DNA of 64,000 nt. It comes from Fragilariopsis cylindrus CCMP1102. Lineage: Eukaryota; Bacillariophyta; Bacillariophyceae; Bacillariales; Bacillariaceae. Below are positions 21,285 through 33,217 of this stretch, piece after piece. Position 1 is the first letter of the stretch, and every line of letters starts with the position of its first letter. A program made the position numbers and the translations under genes. Below the pieces are notes generated by a model. It did no database searches and was not told the DNA's origin. It saw nothing but the letters and a program-made list of their open reading frames with translations. The stretch spans positions 48,209 to 112,208 of the forward strand of contig FMBT01000425.1 in the NCBI GenBank assembly GCA_900095095.1. The letters are read 5' to 3'.

Positions 21285-21816
21285 TATTGCATTGAACAAT
21301 GCAATTGTCTACGACGATCAAAATCACTTATTACAGTAACAGTATGTACCTTAATTACGAACAACAAGTAATATTTAGAATTCGTACTAGAGTAGAGTAG
21401 AGTAGAGTAGTGAGATGGAAGCTAGCTAGGAATCGACTCTACTCTACGTTTATTAAAATACATGATATGTGGTCGTTTCATTTATATTTTTAAGACAGCG
21501 TGCATAGCATACTGTAACTTGAATTTTAATTTACTTAGTTATTTTGTCTACCTATATATTGCATGCATCATGCATCATTTATTATTCTCTTGATTCGTTA
21601 TTGTCATTGTCATCTTCATCGATCGATCGTCGCCATCGATCGTCGCCATCGCCGTCGCCATCGCCATCGTCTTGATGCTATTATTATTATAATTATTGTT
21701 TTATTAACCTCTCTTATTCCACCTCTTTATATTTTTCTCGTGTTGCTTGCTTGTTTTTGTTTGTTTTTATTAGTCATCTTTGTACTGTATTTCAATTTGA
21801 TTGAGTCGATTATTAT

Positions 21817-23077
21817 TTATATCCCGTCCTTTTCTTTTCGAAAGAAATGATATGGAACTAACTTTTTCATAGCAGAATAAACAAAAATAATTATCATTCC
21901 AATAATTGAGAATAGTACCATTAATGCTTTCGGACTTTTTGGATTGACGTGAATATCAGTATAATAATCAATAGTACTAGTAGTATAATCAATAATAATT
22001 GCGCCGTTTTGATTTTGATTATAATCAAATGCATTATTCATTTTAGGTGCACCAAATTTATTATACGTATCAGTTGATTTTGCGACAGTTTTTTGTATGG
22101 ATGGTTCTTTCCATGCATTGCCACGTATTTCATCAAACCATTTAATTTCTTTAAAACCAATCTAACAGTATAATATAAGTTATTTGAGAGAGAAAATAAA
22201 AGATGGCAGATATAAAGAACGAGAAGTTCTTTTGTTAGTTTAGTTTAGTTATTGGTGGAAGTACTACTGACGTACTGAATAAACAATATAGGCAAACAAT
22301 ACAAAGTACTTACAAATTCTGTATAATTTTCTAATAATTCTTCACCAATTTCAATATCACGAATTGCAGAACAATCTTTATCTAAATTAATCACATCCGA
22401 TGTTTCACCATGATTGACAAAGGATCCATCATCTAATGCTAAACTAACATATCCTTCTCCCTTTTCCACATACGACCATAATAATATATCACATTGTAAA
22501 TCATGTACATTTACGTCAATCTTGTTTTTCTTTTTGTTCAATCCTCCTCTCACGTTACTTTTACTTTTACTAGTACTATCTAAATCAAATAAAAATGATT
22601 TGAATTGTTTCGGTGTTTGAAATGATACTAAATGAATGGAATTCCATATTTTAGTCCCCTGCTGAATAAATTGATTCGCATATACCGATCGTCCACGATA
22701 ACCATCATCTTTCACAATGACATCTACTGTAAATCCGGATGGTTTGGAAAATCTTTTTTTTCTTCTGGAATACTCATCATCATTGGAATTATTATCCACT
22801 GTTTGATCATAGGTATCTTGTAAAAATTTCCATGTTGATTGATCATGTATTAATCTTGAATAGTTTGAGGTTGCACAATCTTGTGGTATTCCTCTTTCTT
22901 CTCCTCTAGTACGACCGTCTACTATTACTCGTGGTACTATTCCTCCACCGGTACTACGTCCGCCATTATTATTACTAATAGTACGACCTTGACTATTACT
23001 ACCTCACGACGTCCAAAACTAAGACTTCGTCGTCCATCACCACCATCACCACCACCGTGATTATAGTTATTGTCCAT
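21817..23077 (-). CDS. SET-domain protein with C-terminal membrane segment (one frameshift)
   Basis: The product is rebuilt from two exons, 23077-22314 and 22161-21817, with a 152-bp phase-0 intron (GTAAGT...TTAG). Exon 1 needs one extra base at the CC of 23002-23003 to join the N-terminus (MDNNYNHGGGDGGDGRRSL) to the rest; without it the frame opens only from the ATG at 22799. With it the length is about 369 residues. The SET hallmarks are in order: GRSVYANQFIQQGTKIW, then DDGSFVNHG (NHS in most SET enzymes), AIRDIEIGEELLENY (usually GEEL..DY) and a WF segment after the splice. A hydrophobic helix (LMVLFSIIGMIIIFVYSAM) near the C-terminus predicts membrane anchoring, unusual for a lysine methyltransferase. 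The substrate is unknown, and changes in the catalytic motifs leave activity open. Confidence 0.75.
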
Positions 23078-23839
23078 TCTAAATCTGTTCTATTCTATTC
23101 TATTCTATTCGAATCTATTTGTGTTCAGTTTAATTCAATTTTTTTCTATGCCGTTGTGTGGTTGCGGATTATTAATGCAAAATGATGAAAGATAGATATA
23201 TGTGAAGAACAAAGGACTATCAAATATGAATACTACACCCCACCGGTAAAACCCGAATTAATTGTAGTATCTCTACTGTACTATCATTGATTTCTCGCTG
23301 TCATTGGATTGTTTGTTTATTTATTTTCAAACGTGCTACGGTGCGTATTTATTAGCTACAGCAGTAGAGTCTTCGGTAACGTTTCTTTAGTGTACTTAAA
23401 TGATACAAAACGGCCGTTGATTGAGACGTTGACCCGTTGCGTGATCAACGCAAGCAAGCAACGGTACCTCCCCATCAACGCCGTTGCGTTGATTTACAAG
23501 ACTGAGTTAGCTCCAAAAAAATTACCTAGTATTTAATAGTGTCCTTACGACAAACAACGTCTTAGATCCAATCCCGCGCGCGAGTCACATGGGCACAAAG
23601 CATTTTTTTCATTTTTTTTATCCTGAAACTTTTCTGAACTACTAAGATTGGCATTGGGGTATAAACCCGGAGGGTTGGGACAAAGTCCTCCTCCCCCTCC
23701 CTCCCCCTCCCTTGTACTTAAAGAAAAGAAGAAGGAGACGTGTACAGACCTGCACTGTTCACGGTACAATTTTAGTGCCTTACTTATGAACCCTGCAATA
23801 TTACTTATAATAATGATTTATCGCGCACCTATGCAGTGA

Positions 23840-24795
23840 AAGTAGGAATTTTCCTTATTAACACATTGACAATGGGAATGTATTAGTTCGAACCTCCATG
23901 GATATCGATCTATTTAACATACTCTTATGAAACAAAATATAGATATTGGTTCGCTTAGCAAGGACAAACAATTTCGGTTGAATTGGACTAATTTTTAACT
24001 ACTTAAACTCTCTCTTAGTAGAAGAGACAAATGATCGGATTTTCCAAAAAAACACGTCCAACATAGCCGTTGATAATAGGTCCTCTCTTTATGTACCAAT
24101 AACAATAAAAATTACCGCATTCCCTAATATAACAGTAATAGAGATATCTGTACTAGCACTTTATCTATTAGTCCATTATTTGATTTTTAATCTTCCTCTC
24201 TTAAGGCGTGTTCCGGCTCAAGGTGGCATTTTGTGGGACAACGGGACTCAATTTTTTAAATGCGCGATAGGCTCGCAACAGGAACAAGCACAAAAAGTTT
24301 GGGTTGAATTGGACCAAAATTTAAGTACTAAAACTCTCTCTTAGTAGAAGACGCACATGATCGGATTTTTCGGAAATATACGTCCAACACGCTCGTTGAT
24401 AATGGGTCCTCTCTTAACGTAACAATAGGAATGAAAATTATCGCATTGACTAATATAACACTAATAGAGAGATCTGTAATATTCGTTTAGGTCATACTCA
24501 ATTATTTGATTTTTAGTTCTCCTCTCTTATGCACCTCTTCCTGGCAATCCGAAATATGCCTGCCAGTGATATATTACCTCATAGAATTTTCCCCAAATGA
24601 CCAAATACAACCGAAATTTTTTACCCTTGTTAAGAGTACAGATATCTATATTTCGTCTTGTAAGCTTTTGTTATATAGAGCGATATTCATGGAGGTTCGA
24701 TTCAATACATTTCCATTGTCTGTATCAATGGAAATAATTTTCCATTTCAATACTTAATAATTTAAAAGAATTTTCTTTTGTGAGTCTCGTAAGCA
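23840..24795. repeat. Foldback repeat family, copies 2a/2b, with nested structure
   Basis: The left terminal repeat (GGGAATG...AACCTCCATGGATATC, about 23866-23945) and right terminal repeat (about 24640-24725, GGAGGTTCGAT) bracket a body that occurs twice. The block with GGTTGAATTGGAC, CTCTCTCTTAGTAGAAGA and CGTTGATAAT is seen at about 23976-24150 and 24303-24470. At 24203 the first copy breaks off at a 19-base sequence AAGGCGTGTTCCGGCTCAA. Its inverse TTGAGCCGGAACGCGCCTT is at 24811-24829. So a 627-base unit (24203-24829) with its own terminal inverted repeats contains the second, left-truncated copy. Confidence 0.75.
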
Positions 24796-24973
24796 TACAA
24801 ACATATCACGTTGAGCCGGAACGCGCCTTTCGTAATCATTATTCCGTCTCTCTTCCAATCACAGAGCTTGTTTTTTGTTTATACAACTAGCTGTAAAAAC
24901 AGATCTGAGCGCTGTGATTCATTTAAAAGCTTCAGAGTATATCCCCACTAACGAAGGACGTATAATAATTAAT

Positions 24974-25186
24974 CACCTGTAAATTATATGTATATTTCTT
25001 GAATAAAGGGTTCCTGGACATTTTAATTTAAGAAGCAGAAACACTAGTAGTAGAAGAACTGTGAATTTGAGTGAAAATGGCAAGATAAGATAGCATCAAT
25101 GAAGACACTATTCAAAATACTGCAAACACTACTACTGCTACTAACAGTAACAGTAACATAATATAATACATTTAACAAGTAATTAA
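24974..25186. repeat. Dispersed repeat, inverted partner of 37859-38072
   Basis: About 213 bases, from CCTGTAAATTATATGTA through GGGTTCCTGGACATTTTAAT to ACATTTAACAAGTAATTAA, recur in opposite orientation 12.7 kb downstream with only scattered differences. Neither copy codes for protein. Both lie in gene-free DNA. Confidence 0.85.
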
Positions 25187-25305
25187 GAAAAGATTATACT
25201 ACACCATTCACAATCATAGATAGAAATCAAATTAATAATATAAAAATATACAAGCATACAGAGACACCATTCACATCCAAAGAAAGAAATGACAGATGAT
25301 AAAGT

Positions 25306-25806
25306 TTACAATGAAATGACATTATCACAAACCCAAGCATCGTCAATCCCAGAAAATTCCTTGATATGATAATGGATAGGTCCATCTTTACATAAGGCAG
25401 CAGAAACAATTCCGTCATACGAAGGGTTTGTTGTTGATGCATATCTATCTTGCTGATGTTTATTTCGCCAACGGAATCGATGATCAATATTGTCCTTGTG
25501 GATCCCCCGCTTCTTAGCTTGATCAGGAGAAATTTTTTGCATGTCTTTCTTATCTTCAAGAACAACAGTAGTAGTAAAAGATGGATCATGTAATACTTTC
25601 CTAATACCCTTAGATGCATTTCTTCTTATTATATCTTCTTCATTGTCTGTGCCCTTTAAGGCATAGGCAAATTTACTGGTATATCTTCCATTGATAATCA
25701 TCCATCCTAACCATGTAGCAAGACCAAGAAGGACACAGTAATAAGGATGAGCACATAGACAATAGTTTGTGCTGCTGAAGTTTCGGCAAGTGACGGAATG
25801 AAAACA
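25306..25806 (-). pseudogene. Orphan coding fragment with one membrane segment
   Basis: The frame is open from 25806 (just after a TAG) to the stop at 25306; the first ATG is at 25701 (131 residues). Before that ATG the same frame encodes a hydrophobic stretch (CAHPYYCVLLGLATWLGW), so the ATG is probably not the true start and upstream exons are missing. The segment after it (basic KKRGIHKDNIDHRFRWRN, then DGIVSAALCKDGPIHY and a DDAWVCDNV end) has protein-like composition. The 5' part of the fragment, including the CAHPYYC-side sequence, is copied in the tandem repeat 25751-26115. I do not recognise the family. A gene remnant broken by the tandem duplication is my best reading. Confidence 0.4.
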
Positions 25807-26115
25807 CTAGATAATTAGTAGTAGCACTCGTAACGTGCCTAACCGAGAGATCGAATTTGCACACCTACATGAACTCTAAGAAATTTTTTTTGCACATAGA
25901 CAATAGTTTGTGCCGCTAAAGGTTTGGCAAGTGAAGGAATGAAAACACTAGATAATTAGTACAAGCTGTCATAACGTGCCTAACCGAGAATTCGAATTTT
26001 CGCACGCACAAACTCTAAGATAAAAAATTGCACATAGACAATAGTTTGTGCTGCTGAAGTTTCGGCAAGTGACGGAATGAAAACACTAGATAATTAGTAG
26101 TAGCACTCGTAACAT
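25751..26115. repeat. Tandem repeat, about 140-bp unit, 2.6 copies
   Basis: Units start at 25751, 25892 and 26030 with GCACATAGACAATAGTTTGT, continue with TTCGGCAAGTGACGGAATGA and GAAAACACTAGATAATTAGT, and end around AACGTGCCTAACCGAGA. The third unit is cut short at about 26115. Unit 1 overlaps the 5' end of the coding fragment at 25306-25806. Confidence 0.9.
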
Positions 26116-26610
26116 TAAGATTTGTCAGGGTGCTTGCTGGTGCTCAGATACATTTTTACTCCATGTAAGTTTTGTGGAAATTAGGAACAATTTTTTCTGT
26201 GTTGTCGCTGAATGAAGTACAAACTGGCCATTTACAGGAGAACCACTCTCAATAAAGCAGACACTTTGTAATATTACGCATTGTACTGTAAATAAGACTG
26301 CTGCTGTGTTGTTGCTGACAACGATGGTTTGGTTTATTTTGTTCTGCTGAACAAAGAGAAGGATAGAATTTCTAGTTGTATGTACTGTACTGTACTGTAT
26401 TAGCCAAAATAGTGAAATTTTGTCTAGATGGAGTTGAATTTTTCTTAGCTTGCTAGCTAGCTACTACTAGGAGTACAGTGCACTAATTTTTGTTAGTTTT
26501 AGACCCATATTTGCATTTTTGTGGTGCGCAACAGATTTTTTTGATGAGAGTTGAATTTTTCATTTTCAACTGCAAATACCAAGGGTTGAATAATCAACTT
26601 TTCAAACAAC

Positions 26611-26842
26611 CATGGGTTGATTATTTACTATGAAATCCACCATCCTGCTCAGGGGGTATTATATTATAGAAAATACCACCCCAGTTGAATTTTGTATATA
26701 ATGTAGAGGTATTCTTGTAATCATGGGTTGATTATTTACTATGAAATCCACCATCCTGCTCAGGGGGTATTAATTTTCGTTATAGGGCTATTATGGGAAA
26801 TACCACCCCAGTTGAATTTTGTATATAATGTAGAGGTATTCT
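26611..26842. repeat. Direct duplication of about 0.1 kb
   Basis: Copies at 26611-26714 and 26722-26842 share CATGGGTTGATTATTTACTA, CCATCCTGCTCAGGGGGTAT and CCACCCCAGTTGAATTTTGT. The second copy has about 16 extra bases in the middle. It leads directly into the orphan frame below. Confidence 0.9.
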
Positions 26843-27180
26843 ATCCATTATCAGGTGTAGTTTTCATTGAACCTTTTCCAGCAACAGTGCCCAAACATCA
26901 TAATGTGGACTTGTTTGCACATCTTGCTATGGACTATGAACATGCAATTAACTTTTATTATGAAAAAGAAAAACTGATGACATGGAATATGATGAAATCT
27001 TCTTCCTACTACAATTTTTTGACCCTTTTAGATAAAGAAACAGTCAGAATAAGTAGTTACAAGAGAATCAATCTTCTTGTGTGGTTTAACAAAACTAACT
27101 ATATTTTAGCTGCTGATGTTGGATTATATGGTTCGCATTTCTTTGTTCTGTCCAGTGACACCTCTGACGATGTGGCATAA
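26843..27180 (+). pseudogene. Orphan frame, probable 3' part of a gene
   Basis: A stop-free frame runs into the stop at 27178-27180. It nominally opens at a TTG at 26728 inside the direct duplication, and its first ATG is near 26932. The part after 26843 has protein-like composition (FIEPFPATVPKHHNVDLFAHL, DYEHAINFYYEKEKLM, INLLVWFNKTNYILAADVG). An acceptor-like TATCAG precedes it at about 26850. It may be the last exon of a gene whose 5' end is lost or too diverged to see. The family is not recognised. Confidence 0.3.
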
Positions 27181-28883
27181 TTTGCCTCTCTCAATCAAGC
27201 AGTCCACATACACATCCATCAAAAAGTCCATATCAGCCTGAATTAAGAGTGGAGTAGTATTACTATTAGCTACTACAATTAATAGAAGAAGGCACATAAA
27301 AATTACACACCATGTGTGGGGATATTATTCTGTTGTTCATGGTCTGGATGTAAGATAATAATAAAATAGCAAAGCCAATTACAGTATTCTGATTATCGTA
27401 CCACATCCCTCTTTCTCTATAAAAGAGTTGTTGGCAACATCTAAAATTGATGTAATGTACACTATCATATCAGTAGAGCAAACAGTTGATGATATGATGA
27501 TGCTCAGAAAATGGAGAACAGTAGAGAGAGATAGAGGAAGGGAGAGAGAGAGAGAGAGAGAGAGAGTACAACATATAACAGCATGGGCATGATGGATAGA
27601 ATCAATTGGCTGTGTTATTATGAGACTACAACAGTACAGTAGATGGTTTGTCAACTGCTGAAGATTGCTACTATATTGCGTGTCGTGGTGGGTTGTTGTC
27701 TCGCGAGACGACACGACTGACACGTGTCAGACGACGCTGTAGTTGCAAGAACTTGAAACGATTCCGAAACGAAACATCAAAGAAATGAATGGCTAGCAAC
27801 AGACAACAGGAAAAAAATCGAATCGAATCGAAGTTCATCGAATCAATCAAGAATCAATCACGAGAATTCGCGAGCGAGCGAAGCGAATGAAGTAAAAAAA
27901 AAAAAGAGTCGCATATCATCCGATGACAATCGATGACATCATTGTGTCGCACATAAATCAAAGAGTTGATTTGTTTCGTTAAATAGTAAATACCTGTACT
28001 TGTATCAATTCCATCAAAAAATAATCCAAATCTGATGTCATCCAATGTGTATAAGAAGAACCAAGTCGCATTTGACAAAACTTCATGACTGTCAAATGAA
28101 TAATATTGAATGGTTGCTAATTGTACCGCGCGATATGTGATGTCAACAGGACTGCGCGATTGCACTAAATTCGCACATCGAGATAAAAAGCAAAAACAAA
28201 GGAATTCCCTTGTTATTCTGTGTAGTTGATGTCATTATATTTCAAATGACGTACTGAAATGAAATATATATTGTAATCGCGCATTATTTGTGATTTTTTG
28301 CATCACTTAAGAGATATCGCGCATAGAATACTTCATTTTTTGGTCATCAAATCCATCATCTGACGATAAAACATGTTTTTCATTAATCTAATTAACACAT
28401 TTAAAAAAAGAAGAATTACATCTTCTACTGACCGTTAAGTAGGGAAATTAAGATAGAAGAACGATATCCTATTGGCTTGTGTTGATGTGATGTGTCGTTC
28501 TCTGAAGAAAAATAATGCATAGACGCGCTTGTTGTATCCCTTTTTTGCATACAAAAAAGAATTCACAAATCTTTTTTCTTTTTCTGTTTTGTTACTCCCG
28601 GTAACTACCTCTGTTCTTAAAGAAACAAAGCAACGGTAAAGAAAAGGCTGTTTAGCATTTACCCACACAAAACTAAACTATCAAAACAATAATAGCAACA
28701 GGTTCACACATCTAAGCAAACAAACAAACAACCAAAGCAATAAAAGCAAGCAAACCCGCAACTCCAGTATCATCTCGTCTCGTCTACTCCAAAACTAGTC
28801 TCTAGTAGTCTCCATTCGCAGAAACAAAAAAGTACAGTAACTCTAGTCCTAATAGTTAGAAAGCCTTTTTTCAATACGAAAAG
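27181..28883. other. Gene-free interval of 1.7 kb
   Basis: A GA microsatellite is at 27542-27566 and AATCGAATCG repeats near 27818. A minus-strand open frame at 27854-28165 begins only with GTG and is not supported. The final 200 bases (CAAACAAACAAACAACC and similar) look like the 5' leader of the bZIP gene. Confidence 0.5.
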
Positions 28884-30720
28884 ATGATGATGGATTCAAC
28901 AACATGTTGGACGGAACCTTCTGGATCTCATAATCAGCAGGCTACTCAAGCTGCTGCTCAAGCTAGTAATAACAATATGATGAGTTTTAATGAATCAGAG
29001 ATTGAAAATATGATTGATGATTTAGGTTTCTTTTCTTCTACTATCCCAAATAATACTGGGACAGATGAAGATGCAGATTTAGATTTGTGTTGTGAAGAAA
29101 AGATGTATTATCCATCATCAACACAGTCACAATCCCAATCACAGTCAAAGTCACGGACAATATCACAAGCTTCTTTTCAAGTTGTTCCTTCTATTACTGT
29201 ATCAAATTACGATGGATCTGATGTATCAAGCGATAATGACACATCAGGCGATGAAGACTGTGATGATCTTGCTTCTTTTCTAAAGGAACAACAACACGCT
29301 ACTACCAGTGATGAAGACTATTGTGATCCGATACGAAAGTATCTATCAGTATCGTCATTACAGAATCATCATCTTCCAATCGCAGCCGCAGCCGCAGCAG
29401 CAGTCAACACTGGAGCTGAGGAAGCTAGCACAGTCGTTCCTGTTCCTACTTATTCTTCTACCACCAGTGCTGCTACTGCTACTGCTGTAGGAGGAGGATT
29501 CCTTCCAGTCTCCAATCCTCTTGCTCCGATCACTTCTTCTTCTCAAGCTGTGTTAATGTCCTTACAACAACAACAAGCTGCTGCTCAAGTACATACTTCG
29601 AATACTACCTCTGTTGGAGCAGGAGGATTTCTTCATACACCGAATCCTTTACTCAATAGTGGGGGTGTTGGTCTGAAATGTCCACCAACATTGTATCACA
29701 ATCATCAGCAAGTAGAAGTACAAAACCAGGGACAACAACAAGGGCAGCCACAACAACAACAACAAGGATTTACAGCACAAACTGTATTAGAACAACAGCG
29801 TGTAACAATTCAAAGAAATCAACAAATTATTAATGCACAACAAAATAAATTAGTTGGTCAACAACAAGTTCAACAACAACAACAACAACAACAGCAAGTC
29901 GTTAGTAGTAGTCAAGTTGTGTCGTCGACATCGAATAGGGTGGCTGTGAATAATAACAACAAAAGACCGTACAACTCATCTACTACTACTACTGCTACTG
30001 CTGCTAACAACAATACTAGCAGCAATAGTAATGAGAATAAAAATTCTTATATGAAATGGAAATGTACAGCAGCTGGTGCAACTAAATTAAAAGCATTAGA
30101 AAGTGCTGCAAGTAATGTAAATGTAAACCAACAACAACAACAACAAGCACAAATAATATCATCATCCTCATCGTCGTGTGTACCAGGATCAGTATCATTA
30201 TTTGATTCATCTATCGATAACGACAACAATGATATTGATGATATGATCATGAATGGTATGAGTAATAAACTTATGACACCAGAATTATTAGAAGTTCGTC
30301 GGTACGTTCGTTCACTTTGCCTTTTTTTGCCTACCTTCCTTTCTGTATTGTATTGTATTCTATATTTTCCTTCCTTTCTTCCCGTCTCTTTCTCACACAT
30401 TCAATTTTTCTTCATAACGCATACAACATACATATAACAGTGAAAGGAATCGGAAACATGCAAAGAAAAGTCGTCAAAGAAAAAAATCATTAACATCTAC
30501 ATTAGAACAATCATTAGATGATTTGAAAGAAGAAAATACAAAATTACGGAAATGTGTTCAAAATCATATTGATTGCAAAAAAATAGCTTCTACAATGGAA
30601 GCCAATCACGTATCAACTGTGGATGAACTATTAGAAATACATCGTGTACGTTCCCATGAACGTTTTATTCAATGCATACTTTCACCTCAAAGTACTGCTA
30701 CTACTACTACTACCTACTAG
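28884..30720 (+). CDS. bZIP transcription factor
   Basis: Exon 1 28884-30301 and exon 2 30441-30720 are joined over a 139-bp intron (GTACGT...ACAG, phase 2), giving 565 residues. Residues 1-470 are a disordered, Gln/Ser/Asn-rich region, probably transactivating, with a long CAA tract. The splice completes the DNA-binding basic region RRERNRKHAKKSRQRKK, with the invariant N-x7-R spacing, followed by a leucine-zipper heptad run (LEQSLDDLKEENTKL). It should bind ACGT-core sites as a dimer in the nucleus. After HERFIQCILSP the frame enters an ACT microsatellite and stops at 30718. Removing one C at 30713-30714 would extend the protein to the stop at 30974-30976 (650 residues) with a conserved-looking GKGVIVDDKTLKLLK segment and a basic end. 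I favour the longer form, so the true end may be 30976. Confidence 0.88.
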
Positions 30721-30976
30721 TAATGATGATAGTGAAGAAGATAAAGATAAAAATAACGACAGGGAAGATACTGCAAGTATCACTCCTCTTCTATCAACAT
30801 CAACATCATTGCCATCTCAATCTCCATCCTTATTTTCCACTAGAAGTGGAAAAGGTGTCATCGTTGATGATAAGACATTGAAATTATTAAAAGCATTTTC
30901 TAAAGCTGTTGTTAATGTTGCATCATCTGCATCGAATCAAGACCAATCGGCACGTAAACGACAGAAGAAAGTATAG

Positions 30977-33217
30977 ATGAGATACAGAAACAGATACGAT
31001 ACGGTACGATATACTCGCCCATTCACTACATGCGAGTACGTCGTCGTCGTCGTCGTCGTCGTCAACAAAAGAAAAACGAAATCTACATACCCATTATAAT
31101 ACTCTGTATGCACCGATCAAAAAGGATCACACATGGACTTTCAACCAAAAGAAAAGATCTGAACATAATGTAAACCATACATATATTATAATAACCCCCT
31201 CCGCCCGCCCGCCCGCCCTGTGACAAAACCAAGGACACGCACATCACTCACACATACCATGTACTTACGAAAAAAAGTGAATTTGAATTGAATCATTCTT
31301 TTAGAGATTTCCTTTATCTTATTAAGCAAAAAAACTGTATACATAATATATTTATCATTATCATCATCCTCACAAACAAAGAGAACTGCTACCGCAAAGC
31401 AGAAAAGTAACACACAAACACACAAAAGAAAGTAAGACTTACACAACATTACACATACCATCTACTACTTAAAGTAACGCACACACAATAATCAAACTAA
31501 GTTTACTATAACTGCATTGAAGTACACATTTATTTTATTCTATTCTATATAAAACAAAACACTGTTGTATACATTATTATCCGTGGATTTGCTCACACTT
31601 CTAGGAAATGATTTTCCTCCGAGCAGTTTTGATATGCGTTTTAACTCAAATCTATTCGTTCCATATATATATCCGGCGAAGACTACACTAAAGCCCTTCC
31701 AAGGTTAGTTACTACCGGTATTGTTGGTAATTTCCGTAGATAACGAGTCCGTTTCTGAAGAATCTTCATACTCTTCGTAGTACTTGTCTACACCAGCATT
31801 TAACATCTGAAATGCTGATCCGACTGTTGACAACTACTTGTTCCCTTGTTTGTTACCCCATAATATGATTCATTTATATCCCCTCCCCTTTAAAAGAATT
31901 TTATCGCCGATAACTGTTGTTTAACGTTTATTTTCAATCGATTATTTTAAAAATTTAAACACGACTGATTGTTGAGCTAAGTTAGTTTCTTTTAAAACTA
32001 ACGAAGGCCCTGTCGTTAAACGTTGCTTGCCTTGCCTCACGGTTATTTTGAATTTGCCTTTGATGTGTGTTTTGTCAAAAATAATCTTTTAAATCTTGTG
32101 TTTGTATGCTTGTTTGTTGTTGTTGCACATGATGATCGATACTTATTTACTTTACCTACCTACCTACCGGTACCTAGTCAATACTCAATACCTCTCGTTT
32201 CTCTTCAAAGCAAAGCCAGGAAAATGTTGTATCGTGAGGCCGTCGTGTGCGTGTGATAATAATGCATGCATATCATGCCAGTGGCGGTAGGATGATAGGC
32301 GTTGCTTGTATCAGTAAGTGAGCTATGTACAGTATGTGCGTAATACAAAATTAACTCATCCAGAAACCCAACCAACGTACTCACTCACTCATCACTCACT
32401 CACTCGCTCACTCCAATTTTTATTGCTGTATATATTATTGTTATATTTGGTACTGCCCGATCGACCGGTAACAAATACTTTGTAAACAAAAAGAAGTTGA
32501 AAAGGAATGAATAATACAGGTAACCAATCCCTCTCAGAACATAGAGTCAGAGACAGAGAGAGAGAGAGAGATGCCATACATCGAATCGGACTCGACTTAA
32601 CGACTCGGACTTGGACTTGGACTTGGACTCGACTTGACTTACGACATGATATACGACTCCATCAATTTTTGAGAATGTTCTAGAAGAAGACCCCCCACTG
32701 TATGTAGGTATGTGACTCCTCGACGAAAGGCGATTCGATTCGATTCATTCTTCTGTCAGAGCTTGGACTGATCGACTCCACTTTACTCCATTCCACTTCA
32801 CATCGTGCTTTGAAAGCAACAAATATACGAGAGCTCAACTCACTCGTATATAGTATGGGAACGTTCTTCTTCAGTTTAAATTCGAATTCAAAGATAAAAA
32901 CAAAAAAACTCGATAGTGATTTCGATCCAATTCAATTCAATTAATTCTCTCTCCAATATATATCCATGCATTTCAATGAATCGATCGATCGATCGGAGAA
33001 GAAGGAAAATGGCTTCTTTGCAGAGTGAGTGAGAGAGTGAATGAATGAGTGGAGTGAGTGCGGTGATTATAGCTGAGTCGTAATGCAACAGCAACGCAAC
33101 AGCATTCGGCTCATAATAAAAATAATAATAGATAAAAACTTTACAAGAAGAAAAATAAACGGAAAAAAGTACCCTACCTACCTATCTATCATTATCATCC
33201 TTTGTCATCCATCTATC
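30977..33217. other. Gene-free interval of 2.2 kb
   Basis: A GTC run is at 31038-31063. A C-rich block at 31195-31218 (five runs of three or more C) gives a G-quadruplex motif on the minus strand. GACTTG repeats occur near 32600-32640, GATCGATCG near 32980, and a GA microsatellite near 32550. No supportable gene; the last 150 bases are the leader of the ankyrin gene. Confidence 0.5.

Noticed and set aside
23309-23536. 75-codon frame upstream of the SET gene
   Set aside because: Short, non-conserved look, non-ATG opening; no support beyond absence of stops.
23840-24795. Foldback repeats considered as LTR retrotransposon ends
   Set aside because: Ends are inverted rather than direct repeats, and no gag, protease, integrase or reverse transcriptase coding sequence is nearby.
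25751-26115. 140-bp tandem units considered as a CRISPR-like or satellite array
   Set aside because: Units are long, only 2.6 copies, contiguous without spacers and include coding sequence. This is a eukaryotic nuclear genome.
27854-28165. Minus-strand open frame of 103 codons with some protein-like composition
   Set aside because: It starts only at GTG, has no in-frame ATG near its 5' end, no family resemblance and no clear splice partners.
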